Assembly (NCBI GenBank): GCA_022844105.1
Contig: JALHMJ010000008.1
Coordinates: 1-64,000 of the forward strand
Length of the DNA stretch: 64,000 nucleotides
Reading direction: 5' to 3'
DNA from: Hyphomicrobium sp.
GTDB taxonomy: Bacteria > Pseudomonadota > Alphaproteobacteria > Rhizobiales > Hyphomicrobiaceae
The notes under the pieces are model-generated. The model did not search any database, was not told where the DNA came from, and saw only the letters and a program-made list of their open reading frames with translations. Positions 1-8,686 of the stretch are shown here, piece after piece. Within the stretch, counting starts at the first letter, position 1, and every line of letters begins with the position of its first letter. Both the position numbers and the translations under genes were made by a program.

Positions 1-69
1 CCGTCCGAAGCCGCGCCGAAGCAACTGCGCGAACTGTCGATCCGCGTCGTCGCGCCGGAAAAGAAGTAA
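1..69 (+). CDS. C-terminal end of a CDS, probably FtsI (PBP3)
   Basis: The window opens inside a plus-strand reading frame that ends in TAA at 67-69; only the last 22 residues are visible, ending in VVAPEKK. Nothing in this tail identifies a family. The guess of ftsI (division transpeptidase) rests only on position: in alphaproteobacterial dcw clusters ftsI sits just before murE, which is the next plus-strand gene here. The identity is an inference. Confidence 0.45.
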   Translation, partial: PSEAAPKQLRELSIRVVAPEKK

Positions 70-87
70 CGGCCAATCTACAAAAAA

Positions 88-115
88 GCCCGGCCGAGGC
101 TCGCCTCGGCCGGGC
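88..115 (-). terminator. Rho-independent terminator, convergent genes
   Basis: A perfect 13-bp GC-rich stem (88-100 pairs with 103-115) closes on a two-base TC turn. On the minus strand it is followed directly by a run of six T (the A run at 82-87 on the plus strand), the classic form for ending transcription of the small minus-strand gene at 135-443. On the plus strand the tail is poor in T, but the hairpin could still help end transcription from the gene finishing at 69. Confidence 0.85.
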
Positions 116-134
116 GTCATTTAAACTCGGCGTT

Positions 135-443
135 TTAGTTGATGTACGCCGGCAGGTCGCGCGGCGGCATCTTGACTGCAACCGTCAGCGGCTTGCCATC
201 CTTGAGCGCACGTGCAACCCAATGGCCCGAACCTGACTGGCTGAAATCCGACGTCACGACATAACCGCGTCCGGCGGCAATGTTGCGCAGCTGGTTCTGA
301 TAAGCCTGTGCCGAAAGCTTGGCGGTGAAATCACGGGGCGTGGCGCTAGAGCCTGTCGTCGCATCGGCAGACGTATCGGCGGCAACAGCCGGCAGTGCCG
401 CGGCAGCGGCCATGGCAACGGCAAGTGCGATAGTGCGAATCAT
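135..443 (-). CDS. small exported PepSY-like protein
   Basis: The protein has 102 residues. It starts with a clear signal peptide (MIRTIALAV, an Ala-rich core, cleavage near AVAA at about residue 21), so the mature product of about 80 residues should be periplasmic. The mature part reads as two helices and strands: an AQAYQNQL helix, a GYVVTSDF strand, then GHWVARALKDGKPLTVAV. This resembles the PepSY-like fold (helix plus small sheet, GY near the middle, a DGK turn). That match is by eye and tentative. The start is supported by GAGGAG seven bases upstream. The gene is transcribed against the surrounding dcw genes and has its own terminator, so it separates murE from the upstream gene. Confidence 0.75.
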   Translation of the reverse strand: MIRTIALAVAMAAAAALPAVAADTSADATTGSSATPRDFTAKLSAQAYQNQLRNIAAGRGYVVTSDFSQSGSGHWVARALKDGKPLTVAVKMPPRDLPAYIN

Positions 444-891
444 TTGGATCTCCTCGTTGATGCGTTTCCGGGGCGGGTGGTTCGCCGGATCGACGCTGGT
501 GTTTCAGCATCGATCGCTGACGTGCATCTGGGAGCGAAGTTGGCATGATGCCAGTCACATTGCCGTTGGGTAAAACGCTGCTTTCGTGAGTGTTCGTGAG
601 CAAGGGAGTATCGCCGATGCAACGTGAAGTTTCGGCAATGTTTTCGCAGGCAGCAACAGCCGTGAAACGGGATATCCAATCAGATTGGCGCTTCACGCAG
701 GCTTGAGTGATCTGCGCCCAGCACCCCTGCGCCGGCACATGACGATTTTGTAAGGCCGTCGGATCGGCCCAAATTCGGCTGAGTGTATCGGTCGGCGCCC
801 GTTTGACGCGCGGCCCCGCACATCTTAGACCGGGTTGCACCGACGAACATTTGACCGCACAAGTGCCCCATCCAGATGCGAAAGCCTATCC
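444..891. other. intergenic region upstream of murE, divergent from small gene
   Basis: This 448-bp stretch has no convincing gene; the frames open in it have no ribosome binding sites and no recognisable families. It must hold promoters for the leftward small gene and for the rightward murE cluster. At 541-553 lies a perfect inverted repeat (TGGCAT-G-ATGCCA), about 100 bp upstream of the small gene, that could be an operator. A sigma-70-like candidate for murE is listed separately. Confidence 0.5.
803..831 (+). promoter_or_regulatory. possible sigma-70 promoter for the murE cluster
   Basis: TTGACG at 803-808 is followed after 17 bases by TAGACC at 826-831. The -35 box matches the consensus well and the -10 box only partly. 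It would place transcription start near 838, about 54 bases before the murE start codon. A second TTGACC at 851-856 has no good -10 partner. This is inferred by eye. Confidence 0.3.
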
Positions 892-2340
892 ATGCGGCTT
901 GCTGATGTTCTGGCCGATCTTCTCGACGCGCCGGCCGCGTGCCCGGACGTGGAAGTTACTGGCGTCACGGCCGACAGCCGCTTGGCCGGCGTTGGCGATC
1001 TCTTCGTCGCCATTCCCGGAACCAAGGCCGACGGCGGTCGCTATCTGGCCGATGCCGCGGCCCGTGGTGCGCGCGCTGCCATCATGTCTCGAACGGCTGA
1101 CCTGCCCGCCGGGATGACCGTTCCGGTTTTGCAGGTCGCCGATCCACGCGCCGCCCTCGCCGTCATTGCATCGCGTCTCTATCCGGGCCAACCGGCAACG
1201 GTGGTGGCCGTAACAGGCACAAGCGGCAAGACCTCCGTTGCCGAGTTCACCCGGCAGATCTTTGCCGCCGTTGGCCATGCGTCCGCTTCGCTCGGCACCA
1301 TCGGCGTCGTTTCTCAGAAGCGAACGGTGTACGGTTCGCTCACCACGCCCGATCCGGTTTCCTTCCACAAGACGATCGCGGCCCTGGCAGCGGATGGCAC
1401 GACGCATCTCGCCATGGAAGCGTCCTCGCATGGCCTCGATCAGCATCGCATCGATGGCGTTCACATCATCGCCGCGGCCTTCACCAATCTAGGTCGCGAC
1501 CATATGGACTATCACCCGACGGTCGAAGATTACTTCACCGCCAAGATGCGACTTTTCGAAAACCTGCTCCCGCCGGACAAGCCGGCGGTGATCAATCGCG
1601 ATGGCGCTTATGCTCATCAGGCAGAGGCGGTCGCGCGTCGCCCAGGTCGCCGGGTGCTGACGGTCGGACGCACAGGCGAAACACTCAGACTTGTTGGCGT
1701 TAAAACCATCGGCTTCTCCCAGCGGCTGTGTATCGAGGCGGCGGGATCCACGGTCACCGTCGATCTGCCGCTCGTTGGAGCCTATCAGGTCGAGAACGCG
1801 CTCGTTGCCGCAGGGCTGGCCATCGCCACAGGCGAGGATGTGCATCGTGTGCTCGCCGCCCTCGGCGCTCTCACCGGCGTCAAAGGCCGTCTTGAAATCA
1901 TCGGCGAGCGCAACGGTGGTCTTGGTGTCGTCGATTATGCCCACAAGCCCGAGGCGCTCGCGGCTGCCCTCGAAGCCTGCCGCCCCTTTGCCACCGGTCG
2001 CCTGATCTGCGTCTTTGGATGCGGCGGCGATCGCGATCGCGGCAAACGCCCGATCATGGGCCGCATCGCCGCCGAGAAATCCGATATCGTCATCGTCACG
2101 GATGACAATCCGCGCACCGAAGTCGCCGCCGCCATCCGCGCCGAGGTCCTGGCCGGCGCGCCCGCTGCGACCGAGATCGGCGACCGCGCAGAAGCAATCC
2201 GCGCCGCCGTTCGCATGATGCGGCCTGGCGATGTCGTGCTGGTCGCGGGCAAAGGTCACGAAACCGGCCAGATCGTCGGTGACACGATCCTGCCGTTCTC
2301 CGACCATGACGTTCTAGCCGAGGCGCTCGCAGCACCATGA
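892..2340 (+). CDS. murE: UDP-MurNAc-tripeptide synthetase (meso-DAP-adding)
   Basis: MurE adds meso-diaminopimelate to UDP-MurNAc-L-Ala-D-Glu in the cytoplasm, using ATP, on the way to lipid II. The product is 482 residues, normal for the family. The Mur ligase N-terminal domain comes first (SRLAGVGDLFVAIPG). The ATP loop GTSGKT lies at 109-114 and the C-terminal domain holds DNPR at 405-408, the motif that selects meso-DAP rather than lysine. The ATG at 892 (MRLADVLADLL) fits the family start; the frame stays open upstream to 835 without homologous sequence. Its stop overlaps the murF start (ATGA). Confidence 0.95.
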   Translation: MRLADVLADLLDAPAACPDVEVTGVTADSRLAGVGDLFVAIPGTKADGGRYLADAAARGARAAIMSRTADLPAGMTVPVLQVADPRAALAVIASRLYPGQPATVVAVTGTSGKTSVAEFTRQIFAAVGHASASLGTIGVVSQKRTVYGSLTTPDPVSFHKTIAALAADGTTHLAMEASSHGLDQHRIDGVHIIAAAFTNLGRDHMDYHPTVEDYFTAKMRLFENLLPPDKPAVINRDGAYAHQAEAVARRPGRRVLTVGRTGETLRLVGVKTIGFSQRLCIEAAGSTVTVDLPLVGAYQVENALVAAGLAIATGEDVHRVLAALGALTGVKGRLEIIGERNGGLGVVDYAHKPEALAAALEACRPFATGRLICVFGCGGDRDRGKRPIMGRIAAEKSDIVIVTDDNPRTEVAAAIRAEVLAGAPAATEIGDRAEAIRAAVRMMRPGDVVLVAGKGHETGQIVGDTILPFSDHDVLAEALAAP

Positions 2341-3800
2341 CGCGCTCTCCACTTTGGTTGTTTGCTGAGCTAGCCGCCGCTGCGGGCGCCACCGCAAACG
2401 GCACGCCTGCTCATCCCATCACCGGATTTTCCATCGACACACGCACCCTCGAACCGGGCGACGTCTTTGTGGCGCTGCAAGACCAGCGCGACGGACACGA
2501 CTTCGTCACCTCAGCCTTCGCCAAGGGTGCTGCCGCTGCGATCGTTTCTGAAAGCTATGCCGCCAAAGCCGGCGACGGCGCCCTGATCCGATCCGCTGAT
2601 CCCCTGTCGGCGTTGCAAAACGTCGGTCGCGCCGCCCGGGCGCGATTGGCGCCGGAGGCCCAAGTCATCGCCGTCACCGGCAGCGTCGGCAAAACGACGA
2701 CGAAGGAGATGCTGCGGCTCGCGTTCTCAGCCCTCGGCCGCACCCATGCGTCGGAAAAGTCTTATAACAATCACTGGGGCGTGCCGCTCACACTCGCCCG
2801 AATGCCGGCGGACACACGCTATGCCGTCTTCGAGATTGGCATGAACCACGCGGGCGAGATTACGCCGTTGACCGGCATGGTCCGGCCGCACGTGGCGCTC
2901 GTGACCACGGTCGAGAACGCCCATATTGAGAATTTCCCAAGCGAGGACGGCATCGCCGACGCCAAAGCCGAAATTTTCCTCGGCCTCGAACCAGGCGGCG
3001 CAGCGCTCATCAACATTGATAATCGCCACGCGGCCCGCCTGATCGCAGCGGCCCGTGCGCGCGACATGCATGTCACCGGCGTCAGTCTCGCGCTCGCCGC
3101 TGCGGCGGCGAAAGCCCACTTTGACATCGACGACGTGGTCACGCTGAAAGATTGCCGATTGACCGCGACGGTGAGCGACGGTGTCATAATGCGCGGCAAC
3201 AATCGCGGCGAAGTTCCGTTTACAATTGGCAGCGTCGGACTGCATATGGTCTTGAATGCACTGTTCGTCACCGCCGCGCTCGATCTCGCCGACGGCGACG
3301 TGGCGAAGGGCATCGCGGCGCTCTCGACGTTTTCGCCCCCGACCGGCCGTGGCTCGCGCACGCGGCTCGCTGCAACCGCCGGCGACTTACTTCTCGTGGA
3401 CGAGAGCTACAATGCCAATCCGGCCTCGATGCGGGCGGCACTGGCCGTCTTCCCCGCTCTGCCGCGCAGCGAATTCCCCCGCCGCGTCGCCGTCGTCGGC
3501 GACATGCTGGAACTGGGCGCCGACGCGCCGGTTTTGCATGCGGATCTGTGGCCGGCAATCGATGCTGCCGGCGTTGATCTGGTGTTCGCTGCTGGCCCCC
3601 ACATGGCGCGCTTGTACGAGCGCGTGCCGGAAGCACGCCGTGGTGCCTGGGCACCGACGGCGGCTGAACTGCAGGTCCCGCTCCTGGCGGCAATTCAGCC
3701 CGGCGACGCCGTGATGGTCAAGGGCTCGAACGGTTCGAAGATGGGCCTGCTCGTCGCAGCACTGCTGGCCAAGTTCTCCCGGACAGGGCAAGACGGGTGA
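2337..3800 (+). CDS. murF: UDP-MurNAc-tripeptide-D-Ala-D-Ala ligase
   Basis: MurF joins D-Ala-D-Ala to the UDP-MurNAc tripeptide, the last cytoplasmic step before MraY. The 487-residue product has the Mur ligase layout: N-terminal domain with STDTRTLEPGDVF-like sequence, the ATP loop GSVGKTTTKEM, a central MNHAGEI segment, and the C-terminal domain with DESYNANPASM and GDMLELG, all typical of MurF. The start overlaps the murE stop by four bases, so the two are translationally coupled. A 66-bp gap follows before mraY. Confidence 0.95.
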   Translation: MTRSPLWLFAELAAAAGATANGTPAHPITGFSIDTRTLEPGDVFVALQDQRDGHDFVTSAFAKGAAAAIVSESYAAKAGDGALIRSADPLSALQNVGRAARARLAPEAQVIAVTGSVGKTTTKEMLRLAFSALGRTHASEKSYNNHWGVPLTLARMPADTRYAVFEIGMNHAGEITPLTGMVRPHVALVTTVENAHIENFPSEDGIADAKAEIFLGLEPGGAALINIDNRHAARLIAAARARDMHVTGVSLALAAAAAKAHFDIDDVVTLKDCRLTATVSDGVIMRGNNRGEVPFTIGSVGLHMVLNALFVTAALDLADGDVAKGIAALSTFSPPTGRGSRTRLAATAGDLLLVDESYNANPASMRAALAVFPALPRSEFPRRVAVVGDMLELGADAPVLHADLWPAIDAAGVDLVFAAGPHMARLYERVPEARRGAWAPTAAELQVPLLAAIQPGDAVMVKGSNGSKMGLLVAALLAKFSRTGQDG

Positions 3801-3866
3801 TGTAAGGGATGAACGTGCCGCCGCTGCGGTGCACAGGCATCATCGGGGGAGGGGGAGAGACCACGC

Positions 3867-4949
3867 ATGCTCTATGAACTCGTGCAGTTCAGCGATCAGA
3901 TCGGTCTGCTCAATGTTTTTCGCTACATCACGTTCCGCACCGGCGGCGCGGTGTTCACGGCGCTGCTGTTCGTCATGCTGTTCGGTCCCGCGATTATCGA
4001 TTTGCTCCGCTTGAAGCAAGGCAAAGGGCAGCCGATCCGCGACGACGGACCCAAGACCCATCTTGCCAAACGTGGCACGCCGACCATGGGCGGACTCATG
4101 ATCCTGGCCAGCGTCACGTTCTCGACCCTGATGTGGTCCGACTGGTCGAACCTCTACGTCTGGATCGTTCTCGGCGTGACACTCGCCTATGGCGCCATCG
4201 GTTTCTACGACGATTACCTGAAGGTCACCAAACAGCACGCCAGCGGTTTTGGCGGCAAGGCGCGCCTCGGCATCGAATTGATGGTCGCCGGCCTGGCTAC
4301 TTGGGCCATCATGTCTTTGTCCTCGCCCGCCCTTTCCGGACAACTGGCGGTTCCGTTCTTCAAGGACGTCCTGATCTACATGGGTCCGTTCTTCATCTTC
4401 GCCGGTATGATCGTCATTGCCGGAGCCGGCAATGCCGTCAACCTGACGGACGGTCTCGATGGCCTCGCAATCGTACCGGTCATGATCGCCGCCGCCACCT
4501 TCGGCCTCATTGCGTATTTGATCGGTTCGGAAAAATTCGCGTCCCACCTTCAAATCCACTACGTCGCCGGCACCGCGGAACTATCCATCATTTGCGGTGC
4601 CTTGATTGGCGCAGGCCTGGGCTTCCTCTGGTTCAATGCGCCGCCCGCCATGATCTTCATGGGCGACACAGGTTCGCTGGCGCTCGGCGGCGCGTTGGGC
4701 ACCATCGCGGTCGCGACCAAGCACGAGATTGTGCTGGCCATCGTCGGCGGCCTGTTCGTTCTGGAAACGCTCTCCGTCGTCATTCAAGTATCGTCCTACA
4801 AACTGACCGGGAAGCGCGTGTTCCGAATGGCGCCGCTGCACCATCACTTCGAACAGAAGGGCTGGCAGGAGAGCACGGTCGTCGTGCGGTTCTGGATCAT
4901 CTCGGTCATTCTGGCGCTGATCGGTCTGGCGACGCTGAAACTGCGCTGA
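3867..4949 (+). CDS. mraY: phospho-MurNAc-pentapeptide translocase
   Basis: MraY transfers phospho-MurNAc-pentapeptide to undecaprenyl phosphate at the inner membrane and forms lipid I. The 360-residue protein has about ten hydrophobic segments. Family signatures are visible: PTMGGLMI, the catalytic acidic pair in [29 protein letters not shown] and the HHHFEQKGW loop near the C-terminus. A GGAGAG ribosome site about ten bases before the ATG supports the start. murD follows after 13 bp. Confidence 0.96.
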   Translation: MLYELVQFSDQIGLLNVFRYITFRTGGAVFTALLFVMLFGPAIIDLLRLKQGKGQPIRDDGPKTHLAKRGTPTMGGLMILASVTFSTLMWSDWSNLYVWIVLGVTLAYGAIGFYDDYLKVTKQHASGFGGKARLGIELMVAGLATWAIMSLSSPALSGQLAVPFFKDVLIYMGPFFIFAGMIVIAGAGNAVNLTDGLDGLAIVPVMIAAATFGLIAYLIGSEKFASHLQIHYVAGTAELSIICGALIGAGLGFLWFNAPPAMIFMGDTGSLALGGALGTIAVATKHEIVLAIVGGLFVLETLSVVIQVSSYKLTGKRVFRMAPLHHHFEQKGWQESTVVVRFWIISVILALIGLATLKLR

Positions 4950-4962
4950 GCGGACCCGTCCG

Positions 4963-6339
4963 ATGATCCCGATCACCACATTATCCGGTCTCGACGTTGC
5001 GGTGTTCGGGCTCGGCGCGTCGGGTAACGCCACCGCTCTGGCTCTGATGCAGGGCGGTGCGCGCGTCGCGGCCTGGGACGACAGTGAGGCGGGGCGCTCG
5101 GGCGCTCGCGCAGCCGGCATTCCTCTAGTCGACCTCTTTCGCGAGGAATGGGCGCGCTTCGCGGCCCTCGTTCTCGCCCCTGGCGTGCCGCTGACGCATC
5201 CCGAACCGCACTGGACGGTGGCCAAAGCCGAAGCGGCCGGAGTCGAAATTATTGGCGATATCGAGTTGTTCTGCCGAGAGCGCGCCAACGTTTGTCCTGA
5301 CGCCGCCTTCATCGCCATTACCGGCACCAACGGCAAGTCGACAACCACAGCACTCATCGCCCACGTGCTGAACGAAACCGGCCGCGATGTGCAGTTGGGC
5401 GGCAACATCGGCCGGGCCATACTGACGCTGGAGCCGATCACGCCCGAACGCGTCTACGTCGTCGAATGCTCGTCGTTCCAGATCGATCTGGCCCCAACTA
5501 TCCGACCGAGCGTAGGCGTTTTGCTAAATGTCACCCCCGATCACCTCGACCGGCACGGCACGATTGAGAACTACGCCGGCGTCAAGGAGCGACTGATTGC
5601 GGGGGCGGACCGCGCCGTCGTCGTCATCGATGACGCATGGACGCGCGCCATCGCAGAAAAGTACCGACCCCTCGCCGACGATCTGTTGACCGCGTCCACG
5701 CACGCCGCCGCCGATGTCACGTTTTCCGGCTCGACCGTGTATGATCGCAACGAGCCCGTCGCTAATCTTGATGGGGTTGCCTCGCTGCGCGGCCGCCACA
5801 ACGGCGAGAATGCATGCGCCGCCTATGCCGCGCTGCGCCTCGCCGGATTGCGCGACGACGAGATCGTTCCGCATTTGTTGACTTACCCGGGTCTGCCGCA
5901 TCGCATGGAAGAGATCGGTCGCTTCGCCCGCACCCAGTTTATAAACGACAGCAAGGCGACCAACGCGGAGAGTACGCAAAAGGCACTTTCCTCATGGCCT
6001 GGCGGCATTCACCTCATCCTGGGCGGCAAGGCCAAGGATGGCGGCATCGAAATGTTGCGCCCCTACTTCCCGCGGCTTGCGAAAGCCTACCTGATCGGCG
6101 CGGCCACCGATGCGTTCGCCGCTACGCTTGCAGGTGAAGTTGCTTTCGAGGCTTGTGGAACTCTCGATGTGGCGGTGGCGAAGGCGACCGCCGATGCGCT
6201 GTCCTCGCCTGCCGCCGAAACCGTCGTGCTATTGTCGCCGGCCTCAGCGTCCTACGACCAGTACAAGAACTTCGAGGAGCGGGGCGACCACTTCCGCCGC
6301 CTCGTCGGCGCGGAACTCGCGCACCGAACGGCGTCATGA
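4963..6339 (+). CDS. murD: UDP-MurNAc-L-Ala-D-Glu ligase
   Basis: MurD adds D-glutamate to UDP-MurNAc-L-Ala in the cytoplasm. The 458-residue product starts with the Rossmann-type motif VFGLGASG, has the ATP loop TGTNGKSTTT, the ECSSFQID and TPDHLDRHG segments of Mur ligases, NDSKATNAEST, and the C-terminal LLSPASASYDQYKNFEERG signature that is diagnostic for MurD. It overlaps ftsW by four bases (ATGA). Confidence 0.96.
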   Translation: MIPITTLSGLDVAVFGLGASGNATALALMQGGARVAAWDDSEAGRSGARAAGIPLVDLFREEWARFAALVLAPGVPLTHPEPHWTVAKAEAAGVEIIGDIELFCRERANVCPDAAFIAITGTNGKSTTTALIAHVLNETGRDVQLGGNIGRAILTLEPITPERVYVVECSSFQIDLAPTIRPSVGVLLNVTPDHLDRHGTIENYAGVKERLIAGADRAVVVIDDAWTRAIAEKYRPLADDLLTASTHAAADVTFSGSTVYDRNEPVANLDGVASLRGRHNGENACAAYAALRLAGLRDDEIVPHLLTYPGLPHRMEEIGRFARTQFINDSKATNAESTQKALSSWPGGIHLILGGKAKDGGIEMLRPYFPRLAKAYLIGAATDAFAATLAGEVAFEACGTLDVAVAKATADALSSPAAETVVLLSPASASYDQYKNFEERGDHFRRLVGAELAHRTAS

Positions 6340-7442
6340 GCTTTTCGCGCGAAGATCGCAGCCGTCTCGCCGCCTGGTGGTTCACCGTCGACCATGTCTT
6401 GCTCGGTGCGATCCTGGTCTTGATCGGTGCCGGTCTCGTCTTCTCGCTTGCGGCAAGCCCCGCGGTTGCCCTCAAGAAGGGACTGCCCGCCTATTACTTC
6501 GTCGAACGGCACCTTGCCTTCTCCGCTCTGGGCGCGCTGCTGCTAGTCGCCCTGTCGTTCCTGAGCCCGCGTGAAACGCGGCGGTTCGCACTTACTTTGC
6601 TGGTTGTTGCATTTGCCGGACTGATCGTCGTGGCGTGGCACGGCAACGAGATCAACGGCGCTCGCCGCTGGCTTTCGATCGCCGGACATTCCCTGCAACC
6701 GTCGGAATTCCTGAAGCCGGCGTTCGTGGTGATCTCGGCCTGGCTCCTGGCCGAGGCGCGCATTCGGCCCGAAATGCCGGGCCTATGGGCTGCCGTGGCG
6801 CTGTACGCGTTCGTCGCGGCGTTCCTTGTCGTCCAGCCCGACGTGGGCCAAACCCTGCTACTGAGCCTTGTCTGGGGCGCATTGTTCTTTGTGTCGGGCC
6901 AGCCGCTCGTCTATGCCGCCGCCATCGTGGTCTTCGGGATCGCCGCATTGACAGGCGCCTACGTCATGTTCCCCCACGTCGAAGCCCGCATTGACCGCTT
7001 CCTCGATCCCGCCCCCGGCGATCACAGCCAGGTCGACCGGGCGCTGCAATCGTTCACGCAAGGTGGCTTCTTGGGCCGCGGCCCAGGCGAAGGTACGATC
7101 AAGACCTCCCTTCCCGACGCCCACACCGATTTCATCTTTGCCGTCATCGCGGAAGAGTACGGCGCCGTCGCATGCCTCGCGATCGTACTGGTGTTCGCGT
7201 TCATTGTGCTCCGTGCGCTCTACCGCGCCGGTCGGGAGCCCGACCTTTCGGTTCGGTTGGCCATCATCGGTCTGGCCCTCGTATTCGGCCTGCAGGCTCT
7301 GATCAACATGGGCGTCAACGTCGGGCTGCTGCCCGCCAAGGGCATCACGCTGCCCTACCTCTCCGCCGGCGGCTCTTCTACGCTCGCCATCTCAATTACG
7401 CTTGGAATGTTGCTCGCCCTCACGCGCCGCCGCGTCTCTTGA
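6336..7442 (+). CDS. ftsW: SEDS-family division glycosyltransferase FtsW
   Basis: FtsW is the polytopic SEDS protein that polymerises lipid II at the septum together with FtsI. The 368-residue protein has about ten membrane segments, the conserved PDVGQTLLL segment, GPGEGTIKTSLPDAHTDFIFA and the GGSSTLAISI motif near the end. The ATG at 6336 overlaps the murD stop; the frame extends upstream to 6153 only inside murD and without family similarity. It lies between murD and murG as in most dcw clusters, which favours FtsW over RodA. Confidence 0.94.
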   Translation: MSFSREDRSRLAAWWFTVDHVLLGAILVLIGAGLVFSLAASPAVALKKGLPAYYFVERHLAFSALGALLLVALSFLSPRETRRFALTLLVVAFAGLIVVAWHGNEINGARRWLSIAGHSLQPSEFLKPAFVVISAWLLAEARIRPEMPGLWAAVALYAFVAAFLVVQPDVGQTLLLSLVWGALFFVSGQPLVYAAAIVVFGIAALTGAYVMFPHVEARIDRFLDPAPGDHSQVDRALQSFTQGGFLGRGPGEGTIKTSLPDAHTDFIFAVIAEEYGAVACLAIVLVFAFIVLRALYRAGREPDLSVRLAIIGLALVFGLQALINMGVNVGLLPAKGITLPYLSAGGSSTLAISITLGMLLALTRRRVS

Positions 7443-7496
7443 AGACACGGGCGCAACGGACCAGAAACGGCCGCGTTTGACTGACAACGGGTAAGG

Positions 7497-8645
7497 ATGA
7501 ACGAGCCTATGGATCGCAATCAAACGGTCATGCTGGCCGCCGGCGGCACGGGTGGCCATCTGTTCCCGGCCTTTGCCCTCGCCGAAGAACTCGGTCGCCT
7601 CGGCTATGCGGTGCATCTCGTCACGGACATGCGCGGCGATCGCTATGGCACGGGCTTTCCCGCTCGTGCGGTGCATCAGGTGCCCTCTGCGACGCTCGCC
7701 AGCAAATCCCCCTTCGGCCTGGCCAGGACCGGTCTAACGCTCGCGCGCGGCGTCATGGCGTCCCGCAAGCTGATGAAAGACGTCCGTCCCGCCGTCGTGG
7801 TCGGATTTGGCGGCTACCCGTCATTCCCGCCGTTGATGGCCGCGCGCCAGCTTGGCATCCCCTCGATGCTGCACGAGCAGAACGCCGTACTCGGACGCGC
7901 CAACAAGATGCTGGCCCACCGCGTCGATGCCATCGCAACCTCGTTCGAGCGGACCAAGTTTCTCGACGGTACACTCATCGCCAAGGCCCGTTTTACCGGC
8001 AACCCGGTCCGGTCCATCGTCGTTCAAGCGGCGCATCAGCCTTATCCACCACGTGATGCCGGGCTCCCGTTCCAGCTGCTCGTCTTCGGCGGCAGCCAGG
8101 GCGCGCGATATTTTTCCGATGTCGTGCCGCCGGCACTCGAATTGCTGCCGGCGCATCTAAAAGAAAAATTGAACGTAGTCCAGCAGGCGCGCGACGAGGA
8201 TGTGGTGCGCGTGACGGCGGCCTACGCCCAAGCTGGAATCGCTGCCGATATTGCGCCGTTCTTCAAGGACTTGCCGAGCCGAATGGCCGCCAGCCATTTG
8301 GTGATTGGCCGCGCGGGCGCGTCGTCGGTCGCCGAATTGACCGTCATCGGCCGACCCTCGATCCTGGTGCCGTTGCCGCATTCCCTCGACAACGATCAGC
8401 TGCAAAATGCCACCCAGCTTGCCGAATCGGGCGGCGCTTGGTGTATCGAACAAAAGACACTGACCCCGGAAAGGCTCGCTGGAGAGGTTGCGCGGCTGAT
8501 GGAGGGTGGCGCCGCGCTCGTCGAAGCAGCACACTGCGCCAGACAGCAGGGCCGGCCCGACGCCGTGGTTCGGCTGGCCGCGCTCGTGGGCGAACTTGCC
8601 GGAGCAGCGTCGGCCGCAGCACCCGCGCCGCCTCGCGCCTCTTGA
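7497..8645 (+). CDS. murG: UDP-GlcNAc:lipid I GlcNAc transferase
   Basis: MurG adds GlcNAc to lipid I on the inner face of the membrane and makes lipid II. The product has 382 residues. The GT28 signatures are GGTGGHLFPAFALAEEL at the N-terminus, GGSQGARYFSD starting the second domain, and GRAGASSVAEL followed by VPLPHSLDNDQ, which bind the UDP-GlcNAc donor. The ATG at 7497 has a close GGTAAGG; an in-frame ATG at 7509 is an alternative start. The last dozen residues are Ala/Pro rich. Confidence 0.95.
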   Translation: MNEPMDRNQTVMLAAGGTGGHLFPAFALAEELGRLGYAVHLVTDMRGDRYGTGFPARAVHQVPSATLASKSPFGLARTGLTLARGVMASRKLMKDVRPAVVVGFGGYPSFPPLMAARQLGIPSMLHEQNAVLGRANKMLAHRVDAIATSFERTKFLDGTLIAKARFTGNPVRSIVVQAAHQPYPPRDAGLPFQLLVFGGSQGARYFSDVVPPALELLPAHLKEKLNVVQQARDEDVVRVTAAYAQAGIAADIAPFFKDLPSRMAASHLVIGRAGASSVAELTVIGRPSILVPLPHSLDNDQLQNATQLAESGGAWCIEQKTLTPERLAGEVARLMEGGAALVEAAHCARQQGRPDAVVRLAALVGELAGAASAAAPAPPRAS

Positions 8646-8686
8646 AGCAGCATACGGCCTCAGCAACACGGGACGACAGAGACGCG

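Noticed and set aside
346-840. 164-codon minus-strand frame overlapping the small exported gene
   Set aside because: The composition is Cys/Arg-rich without any domain, and it overlaps a gene with a signal peptide, a ribosome site and a terminator.
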